A stretch of DNA of 64,000 bases. It comes from Isoperla grammatica (Eukaryota > Arthropoda > Insecta > Plecoptera > Perlodidae). Shown here in pieces: positions 36,256 through 46,913 of this stretch. The notes under the pieces are model-generated. The model had not been told where the DNA came from, ran no database searches, and saw only the letters and a program-made list of their open reading frames with translations. The position numbers and the translations under genes were made by a program. How positions within the stretch are numbered: the stretch's first letter is position 1; every line of letters starts with the position of its first letter. Location: assembly GCA_945910005.1 (NCBI GenBank), contig OX246739.1:12002292-12066291 (forward strand), given 5' to 3'.

Positions 36256-38400
36256 AAGCTGGTACGTTTATGGAAATAGATACATGCAATTACTGTTTTA
36301 CCATAAGCAGAATGTAGCTAGGCCTAGTCTAGACCTAAATGATCAAAATCGTTTGGTGTAGATGCTCTGGGCTAGTAGCTCTAGCCCTACACGGACTATG
36401 ATATGCATGCTTACTGTGTAGGCCTACTGCTAACCTAAAAGTTAAAATGCTCATTTGTTCAGCTTTCATTTTTTACTGGTAGCCTAACTAAATTCAACTA
36501 TTTCTTTTGTTTCAGAAACATCAAGATTTTCTTAGACCCTGTTCACTCATTTCTGGTCTGTCATCAAGAAGCCAAGATCATAGGATAGTTTTTGATATCG
36601 GCATCAAGACTAACTTCAGTGTTCTAAAAGTAAATCCTGAAAAAATATTTATTTATAGGCCTATTTTAAACTTGAACATAGTTCCTCATGAACTGTGGCA
36701 GAAACAAACTGATTATATTCTTCTGATCCACATGAATTGAAATTGATATACTGTATGTTTAATCATTGTAAACCAAATCGTGTTTGAAACATAATATTTT
36801 TAATCGACATCAAGACTAAACATCAAGACCTCAAGAACTGTGGCAGAAATGGACTGATAATATTCTTCTGATCCACATGAACTCTAAGCTCGTGTTTAAC
36901 GCACGTTATATCCGTGCATGTTTGTATTTTCTCTCCTAGCAGGGCCACTCAAGGCCTGACCTTGTGTCGTCGCGGGATTTCTGTACGAGCCAGCGGGTGA
37001 AAGTGGTAGAGTAACTTTTGAGTTTCGAAACATAATTAATTAGTAACAAGCCTGCCAACAAGTAGTACCTTGCTCGTCAGGCATCGAAAAGCTAGATTAT
37101 TTACAGTATGTTAGGCCTAATACATTTCATTTTTCATCTCCAGTAAATTTCTAAATTATTATTTCACAATTTCTTATTAGGCCTACTGTAACTGGACAGT
37201 AGAAGCCCTAGGCCCTTATATATTTTTTTAAAGGGAATCTTTCATGAAAATCCTACGCAAAGAATTAGCTTAATGCATTGGATTTTGTCTAGGTGATTCC
37301 GATACTGAATCCAGTCAATTTACCTTGGTTTTCTAAATTATGTTTACTTAGGTCTAGGTAAATATCAATAATTTTCTCCCCGTTGTATTTCACATTTCAA
37401 AACTGTGCGTCATATTTCAGTAACACTGCGAGAACGTCTGCAAGTTTCATACACTGACATCAATTAATGCTCTGCTTACACTCGAGACCGCGAGCATCGA
37501 CATCGACTGCCAACGTCGGACATAAACTGAGGAAAAGTGTGTGAGCCGGTCGTGAAACCACTTCATATTATGGGGTGTAGAAAAGACCTGAGCCCGTTCC
37601 GTTATTGCATGCTCGGTAGGATAACGAAGTGGGCAAGGCAACTTTTAACTCGGTGAAATTGTCAACAATGAAAACAAACAACTTCCAGTAGGTACTTACG
37701 AATTTGTTTTCCAAAAGTTTCTTTTCTGGAGGCAAGAAAATAAGTAGTGTCTGTAAATGTACAATGTGTTAATTTAAAACCTCTGCTAAAATTCTGTTAT
37801 AGGCCTAGGCCTACACACAAACTTCTCTCGAAGTTTTTATTTAATTTTAATCACATCATTTTTGCATGGTGATCGTGCACATTGAGTCGAACTCCACGTT
37901 TAGACTGGCACACCTGTTTCAAGTCTGTGATTGATGATTTCATTGAGTTCAAGTTATGACAAAGTAGTGTCATAGTAGTTAATACTATATGGTGTACACT
38001 AGTCATACTCCACAGTTCACAAGACACTAATGACACTGGTATTTAATAAGCCTAATCCACATTCATAATATTAAGTTATGGTAACGTTTTTCATCGTGAT
38101 TGTCATCATTCTAAATATGGTTAACTTAACTCATGGTTACTATTTTATCGAAGCACAGAATCACGAAAGTCGTTAGAACCTATTTTCATCTTTGTACGTA
38201 TGGGCTTCTTGCCCCTACGATGGTCACCGTCTTGCTAGTTAGCTGAAGGGTAGTTAGGATATTTTCTTTACCAACACCTTTGTGTGGTTGTTAGTGAATA
38301 CCTGCTTACGTAAACCAGCAATTACTCGAGTCCTGTAGCCCGTCTACCTACCACAGCATCACACTGGGATCCTCCGTAGACTTCCTTACAATACTTATTA
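36256..38400. other. Gene-free stretch
   Basis: No recognisable gene. Scattered AGGCCTA words continue. A short sequence around ATTCTTCTGATCCACATGAA (36715 and 36862) occurs twice, a local 150 bp duplication. Small ORFs (37447-37641, 37851-38036) have no recognised features. Confidence 0.45.
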
Positions 38401-38408
38401 CTCTCTGG

Positions 38409-39910
38409 TAGGGATGTCAATACCCGTAAATATTTTACCCGGGTACCCTTGCGCCGTACCCGGACTACCCGGGTAGTAAATAATACTAAATACTAGTGGT
38501 GTCAAACGATATCGATAATTCGATACGATATCGATATCGCACGAAAATCGCCGTTAATTTCGATATCGATATGGTATTGTCATATCGAAAATATCGCGAT
38601 ATCGTGGTCAACTTAAAATATTAAAATATTTCCGCTATGGTCTGCAGTATGCATTGCTGCAGTATGCGTTGCTGCAGCTTGTCACTGAGTACCAACCCCC
38701 CCCCCCCCCCCCACAGCCCGCGATATCATTGTCCACTTGAAGTATTTCTCCCATGGTTTGCAGTACGCGTTGCTGCAGTTTATAACTGCACATCTCCCCC
38801 CCCCCCCCCCCCCCCAACCCACACACAGATGGCTGCACGGGCACGGGTTCCCTTTGTTTGCGTCAAGACATTGGATCCATTCAACTATTTATACCTGGAA
38901 CCCCGAATTCTTTCCGAGAAGAATGTTGTTGTTCAGTATTGCTTGATACTTTTACGCCTGTCAATAGCCGATGCTCTAAACGTGACTAGACATCATCACG
39001 CGAATTCAAGCCTTTATCGCTATGCAGCAACTCGTACTGCAGCTGCAGGCCACGGGCAGAAAATTTTCAAGTTAATACTGATATCCTGGGGTAACGGGGG
39101 GGGGGGGGGGGGGGGTATAAACGTGAAGACACTAACTGCAGCAACGCGTACTGCTGGCCACGGCGAAAACACTTTAAATTGACTACGATTTCTTATGTAT
39201 TGTTTTATTACCGCCGGAAAAAAAATTCGATATCGCGATATCGATGTCAAATTTTTAATATCGATATCGCGATACGATATCGGCAAAATGGCTCCGATAT
39301 CGATATTGAAAAAAATATCGTTTGACACCACTACTAAATACGCATTTTATCGTCATGGGTGTCAAATGATTCGCAAAGTTGTGGAATGAGACATTAAATT
39401 GTTAAACGCTATCAGGTGGCATTGTCTTCGATTCAAAACGATCGCGGAAGTATTCAACAAAGCTTCAAAGCTTGCGTCTCCGCTACGGTAGGCGGTGGTC
39501 GGCCGCATCAAAGCGATGACGTCATAGTCCGAGCTCGGACACGAAAACATGATTACGGTAAAGCTACGACGGGCGGGTGCGCTCCCTCGGACTCGCAACC
39601 GTTCTGCAGCATTCTTCCATAGGCCTACAGAAGATGATACTAATTGGGCTTTATGTCTCATTTTTTTGCAACGATGGCTAATCGAGACGAGAGGGGGGGG
39701 GGGTGTCAAGTTAAATGCCGGCAAATTGAAAAGAGCGGCTCGTACGCTCGCACAAAGACGCCAGTAGGGAAATATCGCAATGTTGATTTGATTTCGTTTT
39801 GAACAAAAGAAGGGAACAGGTATTACCGGGTAACGGCTATTAAAAAGTTGGAACTGTACCCGTGTGTACCGGGCAGGTAACAGTTACCCGGGTACTCGTT
39901 GACATCCCTA
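38409..39910. mobile_element. hAT-type MITE with ACCCGGGTA motif, split by a second MITE
   Basis: Ends TAGGGATGTCAA (inverted, 12 bp). Target duplication CTCTCTGG (38401-38408) versus CTGTCTGG (39911-39918), 7 of 8. Subterminal zones contain ACCCGGGTA-type palindromes on both sides. The element is interrupted by the insertion at 38494-39333. Confidence 0.8.
38494..39333. mobile_element. Nested hAT-type MITE with CGATATCG motif
   Basis: Perfect 8 bp target duplication CTAAATAC (38486-38493, 39334-39341). Inverted ends TAGTGGTGTCAAACGATAT (19 bp, perfect). Both subterminal zones consist largely of overlapping GATATCGATATCG words. Inside, about 100 bp units with GCGTTGCTGCAG and long C runs (38696-38712, 38796-38815) are tandem on the left and inverted on the right (G run 39096-39115). 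Confidence 0.88.
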
Positions 39911-40038
39911 CTGTCTGGGAGACTTATTTAAGCCTATTTGTATTTTCCTCCTAAACCTGGCATCGTAGAGGCAAACGGAGCTTATTCTGGCATCGCTCGA
40001 AAACTTAGGAAGTACGGCCTTGAGCGTTAAACTAGCGT

Positions 40039-40323
40039 TGAGTGAGTAATATAGTGTAGAGGCCCCACGCCATCGGCAGTTTGTCTACCGCCTTTTACTG
40101 CCCAAAATACTTTAGTCAGGTAGTAGAAGTTCGCCAGTGACGCGATGACAGAGCCTGTTTGGTCGGTCGGCTACTTCACCGAAGATATACGAAGATAGCC
40201 GAAAACTCTGTCTTCGTGTCGCTTGGTAGAACTGCTACTACCCGACTAAAGTATAATGGGCAGTAAAAGACGGTAGACAAACTGCCGATTGTGTTGCACC
40301 TCTACCCTATATTACTCACTCAA
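40039..40323. mobile_element. Palindromic foldback element
   Basis: TTGAGTGAGTAATATAG at the left is mirrored by CTATATTACTCACTCAA at the right. Pairing continues through GGCAGTTTGTCTACCG and its complement to the middle. Non-coding, MITE-like. Confidence 0.7.
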
Positions 40324-40324
40324 A

Positions 40325-40620
40325 GATACTAAAGATATGTTTTTTTAGCATACATTTTCTCTAAATTTAGCATTTTGTACTCACCTATCGTTCTGTATAA
40401 CATCAAAAGTTGAAAACCGTGCTAATGAGGGGGTTTCTTGCACTTCTAATAGAAAATTATGTGGAGAGCCTATTTAAAATCAATTCAATTGTAACTACTT
40501 ATGGGTTAGAATGCAATTGTTAACTGAGACTCAATAGGAATGGGAACTCTTTATTTTTTGTAAAATAACTACGTACATGTTTGCACCGATTTAACATCTA
40601 AAACCTCAAAACACGAACAA
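40325..40620 (-). repeat. Reverse copy of the repeat at 57.3-58.4 kb
   Basis: On the minus strand this carries GAGTTCCCATTCCTATTGAG, then a segment matching AATTGCATTCTAACCC and GAATTGATTTTAAATA, and later TAGAAGTGCAA, in the same order as in 57293-58357. Diverged dispersed repeat of unknown class. Confidence 0.6.
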
Positions 40621-40939
40621 AGAACGTATGGTATAGTAGATATGTCGTGACGAAACATTTACTTAAAAGTGTACCTAAACATTTAGATGACCTGTCGACG
40701 TCTACCCATCTTATCCTAGCATAGTAGTCACCCGTTCATTCCAACTCGGTTCAAATTGGCTATTCATATTTAAGGATCTCTTGCATTAGATGATGAAATT
40801 GTAGCTTTGTTTAACCCATCCAGACATCACGAGTTCTGCCCGTACATACAGGGTACAGGGCTGTAAAAATATGAAAGCCCATATACCGGTAGGTATTATT
40901 ATTTTGAGTGAAACAAATTATTTTTGAAGTTAAGAAAAA

Positions 40940-41570
40940 AGTAAAATAGATTAGATAAGATTAAATTTAATTAGATTAAACACTTCAAGGCTGCAAATGG
41001 GCCATAACTGGCCTGTGGCAACCTATCTAAACCTTCCCTCCCCCCCACCCTCCCTCGTCACTTTGTATCCCTCATTCTATTTCTAAATTCCCTTACTGAT
41101 TCGCACTCAACAACCTCCTCGGGTAACTCATTCCATTCCCTGACCGTTCTCTCAACAAATCAAAACCTACCCAGATCACTTCTTACCATCTGTTGCTGAA
41201 ACTTCCATTTATGATCCCCCTCCCTCTGTACACTCCTTCTTGCAATCTGCTAAGGGTTTCTCCCCCACCCTCTTTTCTCCCTAGCTGCTTAGTATATATT
41301 ACACAACCTATCACTCCTCTACCTTTGCTCAAAAAGACTCCCAACCCAGCTCCCCCATCATTGCTGTAACACTATCATAAACCCTCACTGCATTTCCTAA
41401 CTTATCTTCCTCTTATCTACATCGCCTAACTTGTCCCGTAATCTTTCTTGCCGCCCTACGCTGCACCTTCTCTAGCTCCAAGACCTCCCCCTTCCTATAT
41501 GAATCCCACACTGTTCCCCCTTATTCCAAAATAGGCCAAACCACCATTTTATAAGCCCTATACTCAGAGG
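40940..41570 (-). pseudogene. Decayed C-terminal part of a non-LTR reverse transcriptase ORF
   Basis: The minus strand encodes a recognisable post-RT segment (VVWPILE, then GGTVWDSYRKGEVLELEK, then VQRRAARKITG) interrupted by in-frame stops. Later comes an RTVREWNELPEEVVE segment typical of the end of CR1/Jockey-like ORF2. An A/T-rich tail with TTAGAT-like repeats lies at 40945-40980. Clearly dead. Confidence 0.8.
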
Positions 41571-41639
41571 CAGGAGTTTATCTTTATGGTATTAACGATA
41601 AACGCGATTTTCTTAGAAAATGTTTTATAACTACAGATG

Positions 41640-42040
41640 TGGACGTTTTAGCATAGATATAAATGTTGTTACCCAGATATGTAACTGAATGGAGGTCCGA
41701 GGACCTATGCTCGTTCCTCGATACCCGCCATATTGTATGATTGCCTGTTTGTTTACATTTTAACATGTGTGTGTTTTCAATGTGTTATACATCGCCTGGC
41801 GTATTTCATTGATATTGACGGCTATAAAAAGAAAGTACGCGAGTATCTGTATACCCATTGGACATAAAGTAGTCATTTCAGCATTGGAAATAATAATTTC
41901 TAAATATACAATATGGCGACGTTCCGAGAATAATGCATTGTTGAAATCTCAAAAGAAAATCAGTTTTGGACCGTCCAGATAGCAGTGAGTTACGTATCTT
42001 GGTAACAATATTTATATCTATGGTTTTAGGTACTTGTGGT
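41640..42040. repeat. Imperfect inverted repeat, possible foldback element
   Basis: AGATATAAATGTTGTTACCC near 41655 pairs with the complement of GGTAACAATATTTATATCT near 42000, and neighbouring bases pair with mismatches. The outer limits are unclear. Confidence 0.4.
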
Positions 42041-42399
42041 GCTGGAAATGACATTTTTTTCGCGCGAATTTCCGCGATTTTTAAGTATAGCCGCGATTTG
42101 AGCGATTCTACCCATTATTCACGAACAACGTTGGAATAAAATAAATTAATGACAAATTTGCGATTTACTGTCCAATTTTTACGTTTTTGTGTCAACACTC
42201 ACGTCACGGCCGAACGGCGTCCTCGGCAACGCACTGCAATTTGGAGACATAGATTAAGGAAACTAGTGTGAGTAGGCCTACAATAAGTGTTCACTGTTTT
42301 ACATTTTCTTATTTTCTGCTCTATAATCCTATGCTCAATCAAATACGACAAAAACCAAAGAAATTATTTCACTAATGTATGTTTTTCTTGTGATTTTAG

Positions 42400-42549
42400 G
42401 ACCGCTAGGGTCCGTCGAAGACCCAGTCCCAAGACTAGCGGGGAAGACGTGAACTACGAGAACGAGGCTACTGCAGCAGCGGTACTGCCGACCGCCTCAC
42501 CCTGTGAAGTTCTCCCACCAGCGAGTGGTACTCCCGCTAGCAGAACTAG
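42400..42549 (+). CDS. Candidate exon, cassette copy 1 (Ala/Pro/Thr-rich)
   Basis: Acceptor TTTTAG at 42398-42399 and donor GTAAGC at 42550. The exon is 150 bp, open in the frame that enters and leaves in phase 2, and encodes a basic start (ARVRRRPSPKTS) and a low-complexity tail (ATAAAVLPTASPCEVLPP). A possible upstream exon with the same exit phase ends at 42267 (donor GTGAGT at 42268). Two shorter copies follow. No domain recognised; the product would be largely disordered. Without transcript data this is only a plausible exon. Confidence 0.4.
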
Positions 42550-42614
42550 GTAAGCTGATGGTCTTGTGTAGGACACATAATGTCCGTAAAGATACAGAAA
42601 TATACTGTATAGGA

Positions 42615-43341
42615 CATAGGCGCCGACTACGGGGGGGCTTGAGGTCTAGCGCCCCCCCTGACAAATCCCAGGGGGGGCTGAGCCCCCCCTGAGATTTGAA
42701 GTTTGTACTTTTTTGTTTGAAGAAAAAGTTCATTATAATAATAATAAAAATAAATAAAAACGATTTAGTCATCAGGTCATAAATCCCTCATTTTAAATTA
42801 AATTTTTTGTTACTGTTTTTCTGAATTTAAATTTAAAAAATATTGTGATCTCTAGCTTGAAATATCAGATACTTGCAGTCCAGAACGTTCTCAGGTATGA
42901 AAATCCAATTAAGCAAATTAGGTTCAAGTTTTAAAAAAACTGATATTGAAGGCAAGCATTATCTTGTAGAATCCCTTACTTACTCCCAACTTCCTAAGCC
43001 CCAAAATTAATTACTAAATAATTCTCGTCATCGTTCTAATTTTTGCTGGTGGTTTTTTGGTTTTTGCACTACAAAAACGACAGTATTTCGGTATTGCATT
43101 CAGTACGGTATTTTTTTCTAAAACGCTCAGAACGCGCTCTAAAGGTCTGATTTTTTTCAATTTTGCCTGCGGCGCTATTATTGGGGGCCTATGCCCCCCA
43201 AACCACCCGTGTTTTTTCTCCTCGATAGATAATATGATTTATAATAATATTAATATGAATTTTTGAAATATGGTAACCCTAGTTTTTAAGCGAGTCCTTT
43301 CTGAGCCCCCCCCCTGAAATGTTAACAAGTCGGCGCCTATG
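42615..43341. mobile_element. hAT-like element with CATAGGCGCCGACT ends
   Basis: Perfect 8 bp target duplication GTATAGGA (42607-42614, 43342-43349) and 14 bp perfect inverted ends CATAGGCGCCGACT. The left subterminal zone is rich in GGGGGGG/CCCCCCC. The neighbouring cassette intron (43545-43565) preserves the empty site, confirming the insertion. No transposase. Confidence 0.9.
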
Positions 43342-43386
43342 GTATAGGACATACCTACTCACTAATATTGTCCTGTCTTATCGTAG

Positions 43387-43486
43387 AAGACGCAGACTAC
43401 GAGGCTACTGCAGCAGCGGTACTGCCGACCACCTCACCCTGTGAAGTTCTCCCACCAGCGAGTGGTACTCCCGCAAGCAGAACTAG
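43387..43486 (+). pseudogene. Candidate exon, cassette copy 2
   Basis: Nearly identical to the last 100 bp of 42400-42549, with acceptor CGTAG (43382-43386) and donor GTAAGC at 43487. The first-copy protein frame is still open but its entry phase no longer matches the phase-2 exit of copy 1. Splicing copy 1 to copy 2 would run into a stop. It may be unused or used by another junction. Confidence 0.4.
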
Positions 43487-43585
43487 GTAAGCTGATGGTC
43501 TTGTGTAGGACGTAATGTCCGTAAAGATACAGAAATATACTGTATAGGACATACCTACTCCTAATATTGTCCTCTCTTAGCGTAG

Positions 43586-43684
43586 AAGACGCAGACTACG
43601 AGGCTACTGCAGCAGCGGTACTGCCGACCACCTCACCCTGTGTAGTTCTCCCACCAGCGAGTGGTACTCCCGCAGCAGAACTAG
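43586..43684 (+). pseudogene. Candidate exon, cassette copy 3
   Basis: Copy of 43387-43486 offset by about 198 bp together with the intervening intron. It carries GAA-to-GTA and a one-base deletion (CCGCAAGCAG to CCGCAGCAG) that shifts the exit phase. The donor GTAAGC at 43685 is intact. Confidence 0.4.
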
Positions 43685-43834
43685 GTAAGCTGATGGGTCT
43701 CTGGTGTTGTATATAGGACACTCTTAAAATGTAGGGAAAGATTCAAAGATGCTGAATAGAAGATAACTTACCTTTTTTAGATGTGTATTGACAAATATAA
43801 CATTTACGGTATTTGCAACACATAATATCAGCTA

Positions 43835-45511
43835 GGGTCATCCGGGGGAAGTGTGACATGGGGGAAGTGTGACACCTGCCTGTAGTTTAGGCACCGTTGG
43901 ATGAAAAAAAAAAAAAAAAAATTGAAATTATTTGGAAGATCATTGTTTCTGGAAATACATAAATCAAATAATGCATTTAGTAAGTTGTAATGGTAATACA
44001 CATAAAATAACAATGGTACACAAAAGAATTACAAATAATAATTCGGCAAACGTTTAGTAAGCTGGCAATATTATGGAAGGAGCTAACAGAAAAGTAAAAA
44101 AAAGTAGTTTTTATGGCTACCAAGACATATAAATGACTAAATATGATTTGCAAAAAATTACAACAATACTGCAATTACTTGTAGTAAATGAAGGTATCAC
44201 TCTTACCCCATACATTTGTATGTGCTGGGGGAAGTGTGATATGCTATGCTGGGGGAAGTGTGACAACCACAACAACCACTAAAGAAGGCTGGCAAGTCAT
44301 TCGAGCGTATTTTGTTGAAAACTGTGGGACAGTCAGCCACTGGGACTAAAACATGTAAACGTCGAATTGACGTTGCCGAGGTAATTACGCAGAATGATTA
44401 TTTAGAAACCCTTAAAATTCGAAAAGCCGATCTTGAACCATTAAAGGCAAGGGTTCTAAAAACGTTAAGAAAGCCGCTACGAAAAAAGGTGCCAAGAAGA
44501 CAGTAAAATCTTCAAAGGAAGAAGTGCCGTTACGCCTACTTGACACGTCTTCGAATGATGAATCCGATAATGAAGTAGCCCTGCCGGAAATTCAGCCCAA
44601 ACAATGTTTGGATATGACACAATATAAACAAGGCACCTACGTTCTTGTTAATTTCAAAGGACATTCTAAAAGTGCAAAGAAATACACATGTTTGTGTCGT
44701 TCAACGGCCAGCTGACGTTGATGAAGATGACCCGGAGGTTAGCGTCATGGCCTTGAATTGTAGCAACAAAACAAAAACAATATTCTCTATGAATGAGGAG
44801 GATATTTCTTTTGTTAGTGTAGATGATATCTTGGGAATATTGCCAGAGCCTGAGATCATTAACGTTGGCTGTAGGATTAAGTATCGGTTCAATGGTTGTG
44901 TAAGCAGGGTGTACGAAAAAACATAGGTAAATGTAACTAAATTTATGACGTTTAAACGCCTGGTTACGGAGCAGAGTAGATGCACTTTGTCCATGTAAGC
45001 CTGGGCCATGCCTTGACTCCCATATGATCACGTTCCAAGTGATTGTCAAGTGCATAAACGTGATTCCTGTAAATTATAATTGCTCATACAATTTTGAAAT
45101 ATTAATAAAAATTACTAAAACAAATATTTTTAAATTTTTTTTTTCATTTTCCAGTCTTAAGAGAGTGTTCATATTTATCACATTTACCCCTTGCCTGATT
45201 TCATGCTCAAAGCCCATGAAATCCTAAGGTGTCACACTTACCCCAGTCCATATCACACTTCCCCCATTTTGATGGGGTAAGTGTGATAAGTGCATCGTTT
45301 CACTTAATATTTTATTATAATATTAATTAATTATTATTAATTATAATATTAATATTTTATTTGACAGATATGTAATTTTTTTTTGCCAATTACAAAACAT
45401 ATCAATTGGTCAAACCTGAAATTTCTGAATTATTTGTGTGAAACCCCAAGCAGCTACGTGCTCTACAAAACCCAACTAGCCAAATCTTATCACACTTCCC
45501 CCGGATGACCC
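43835..45511. mobile_element. Pogo-like DNA transposon, decayed
   Basis: TA target duplication (43833-43834, 45512-45513). Inverted ends GGGTCATCCGGGGGAAGTGT. The word GGGGGAAGTGTGA recurs subterminally (near 43842, 43861, 44227 and 44252, and complemented near 45245 and 45490), likely transposase-binding repeats. Length 1677 bp, with a broken C-terminal transposase remnant inside. Confidence 0.8.
44290..44925 (+). pseudogene. C-terminal remnant of a pogo/CENP-B-like transposase
   Basis: Three ORF pieces in different frames follow one another: 44312-44506, about 44470-44715, and 44690-44926, so at least two frameshifts are present. The order of features (charged linker, a YVLVNFKG strand segment, then EEDISFV and VDDILGILPEPE) matches the C-terminal tail seen after the DDE domain in many invertebrate pogo/Tigger-like proteins. 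The DNA-binding and DDE parts are missing. Confidence 0.65.
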
Positions 45512-45567
45512 TACAGTTACAAAATAATACTATATTGATATAATTGAAACTTTATTTTTTCTTGCAG

Positions 45568-46913
45568 AACCGCTAAGAAGAGAAACAGGCGATTGCAGAA
45601 CAGAAGACAGGTGCAAAAAAAAGGCAGCTTTCCAGCACAGCTCACAAGAGAAGACAGCTGTAGAATCAAAGACAAGCGCTAAAGGAAGACAGCTTATGAC
45701 TGCTCACAAAAGAAGACAGCTGTAGAACCAAAGACAGGCGCTAGAGGAAGGCAGCTTATGACTGCTCACAAGAGAAGACAGCTGTAGAATCAAAGACAGG
45801 CACAAGCGGAAGGCAGCTTATGACTGCTCACAAGAGAAGACAGCTGTAGAATCAAAGACAGGCGCAAGAGGAAGGCAGCTTATGACTGCTCACAAGAGAA
45901 GACAGCTGTAGAATCAAAGACAGGCGCAAGAGGAAGGCAGCTTATGATTGCTCACAAGAGAAGACAGCTGTAGAATCAAAGACAGGCGCAAGCGGAAGGC
46001 AGCTTATGACTGCTCACAAGAGAAGACAGCTGTAGAATCAAAGACAGGCGCAAGAGGAAGGCAGCTTATGACTGCTCACAAGAGAAGACAGCTGTAGAAT
46101 CAAAGACAGGCGCAAGCGGAAGGCAGCTTATGACTGCTCACAAGAGAAGACAGCTGTAGAATCAAAGACAGGCGCAAGCGGAAGGCAGCTTATGATTGCT
46201 CACAAGAGAAGACAGCTGTAGAATCAAAGACAGGCGCAAGAGAAGACAGCTTATGACTCCAGCACCGCTCACAAGAGAAGACATCTGTAGACTCAAAGAC
46301 AGGCGCAAGCAGAAGGCAGCTTATGATTGCTCACAAGAGAAGACAGCTGTAGAACCAAAGACAGGTGCAAGAGGAAGGAACCTTATGACTCCAGCACTGC
46401 TCACAAGAGAAGACGGCTGTAGAACCAAAGACATGTGAAAGAGAAGGCAGCTTATGACTCCAGCACCGCTCACAGGAGAAGACAGCTGTAGAACCAAAGA
46501 CAGGCGCAAGAGGAAGGAACCTTATGACTCCAGCACTGCTCACAAGAGAAGAGAGGTGAAAGAGAAGGCAGCTTATGACTCCAGCACTACTCACAAGAGA
46601 AGACAGGTGCAAGAGAAGACAGCTTATGACTCCAGCACCGCTCACAAGAGAAGCCAGCTGTAGAATCAAAGACAGGCGCAAGCGGAAGGTAGCTTATGAT
46701 TGCTCACAAGAGAAGACAGCTGTAGAATCAAAGACAGGCGCAAGCGGAAGGCAGCTTATGATTGCTCACAAGAGAAGACAGCTGTAGAACCAAAGACAGG
46801 TGCAACTAGGATTCACACAAAGACACAGATGCAAGAGGAAGGGAACTTCGAGCGATCGTCGTCTCATCTTGGGACTCCTATCAAACACACGGCACATTGA
46901 AGAGGAAGACTAG
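45568..46913 (+). other. Exon-like segment dominated by a minisatellite
   Basis: Acceptor TTGCAG (45562-45567) and donor GTAAGC after 46913. The first bases (ACCGCTAAGAAGAGA) resemble the start of the 42400 exon, and the last about 100 bases are shared with the exon-like segments ending at 53691 and 54296. In the phase-2 frame it is open for about 38 codons, with a stop near 45682. If transcribed it would be mostly untranslated. Confidence 0.35.
45630..46840 (+). repeat. 62 bp minisatellite
   Basis: Period 62 bp (GCAGCTTATG at 45751, 45813, 45875). The consensus includes CTCACAAGAGAAGACAGCTG, TAGAATCAAAGACAGGCG and CAAGCGGAAG. The right half contains longer variants with an inserted CTCCAGCACCG. 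Because 62 is not a multiple of 3 and two of the three frames contain stops in each unit, it does not encode a long repeat protein. Confidence 0.92.

Noticed and set aside
38635..39331. Proline- and glycine-run ORFs
   Set aside because: They are translations of poly-C/poly-G tracts within the nested MITE.
46196..46900. ORFs with repeated TREDSCRIKDRRK-type peptides
   Set aside because: They arise from the 62 bp minisatellite, which shifts frame every copy and contains stops in two frames. No long continuous frame exists.
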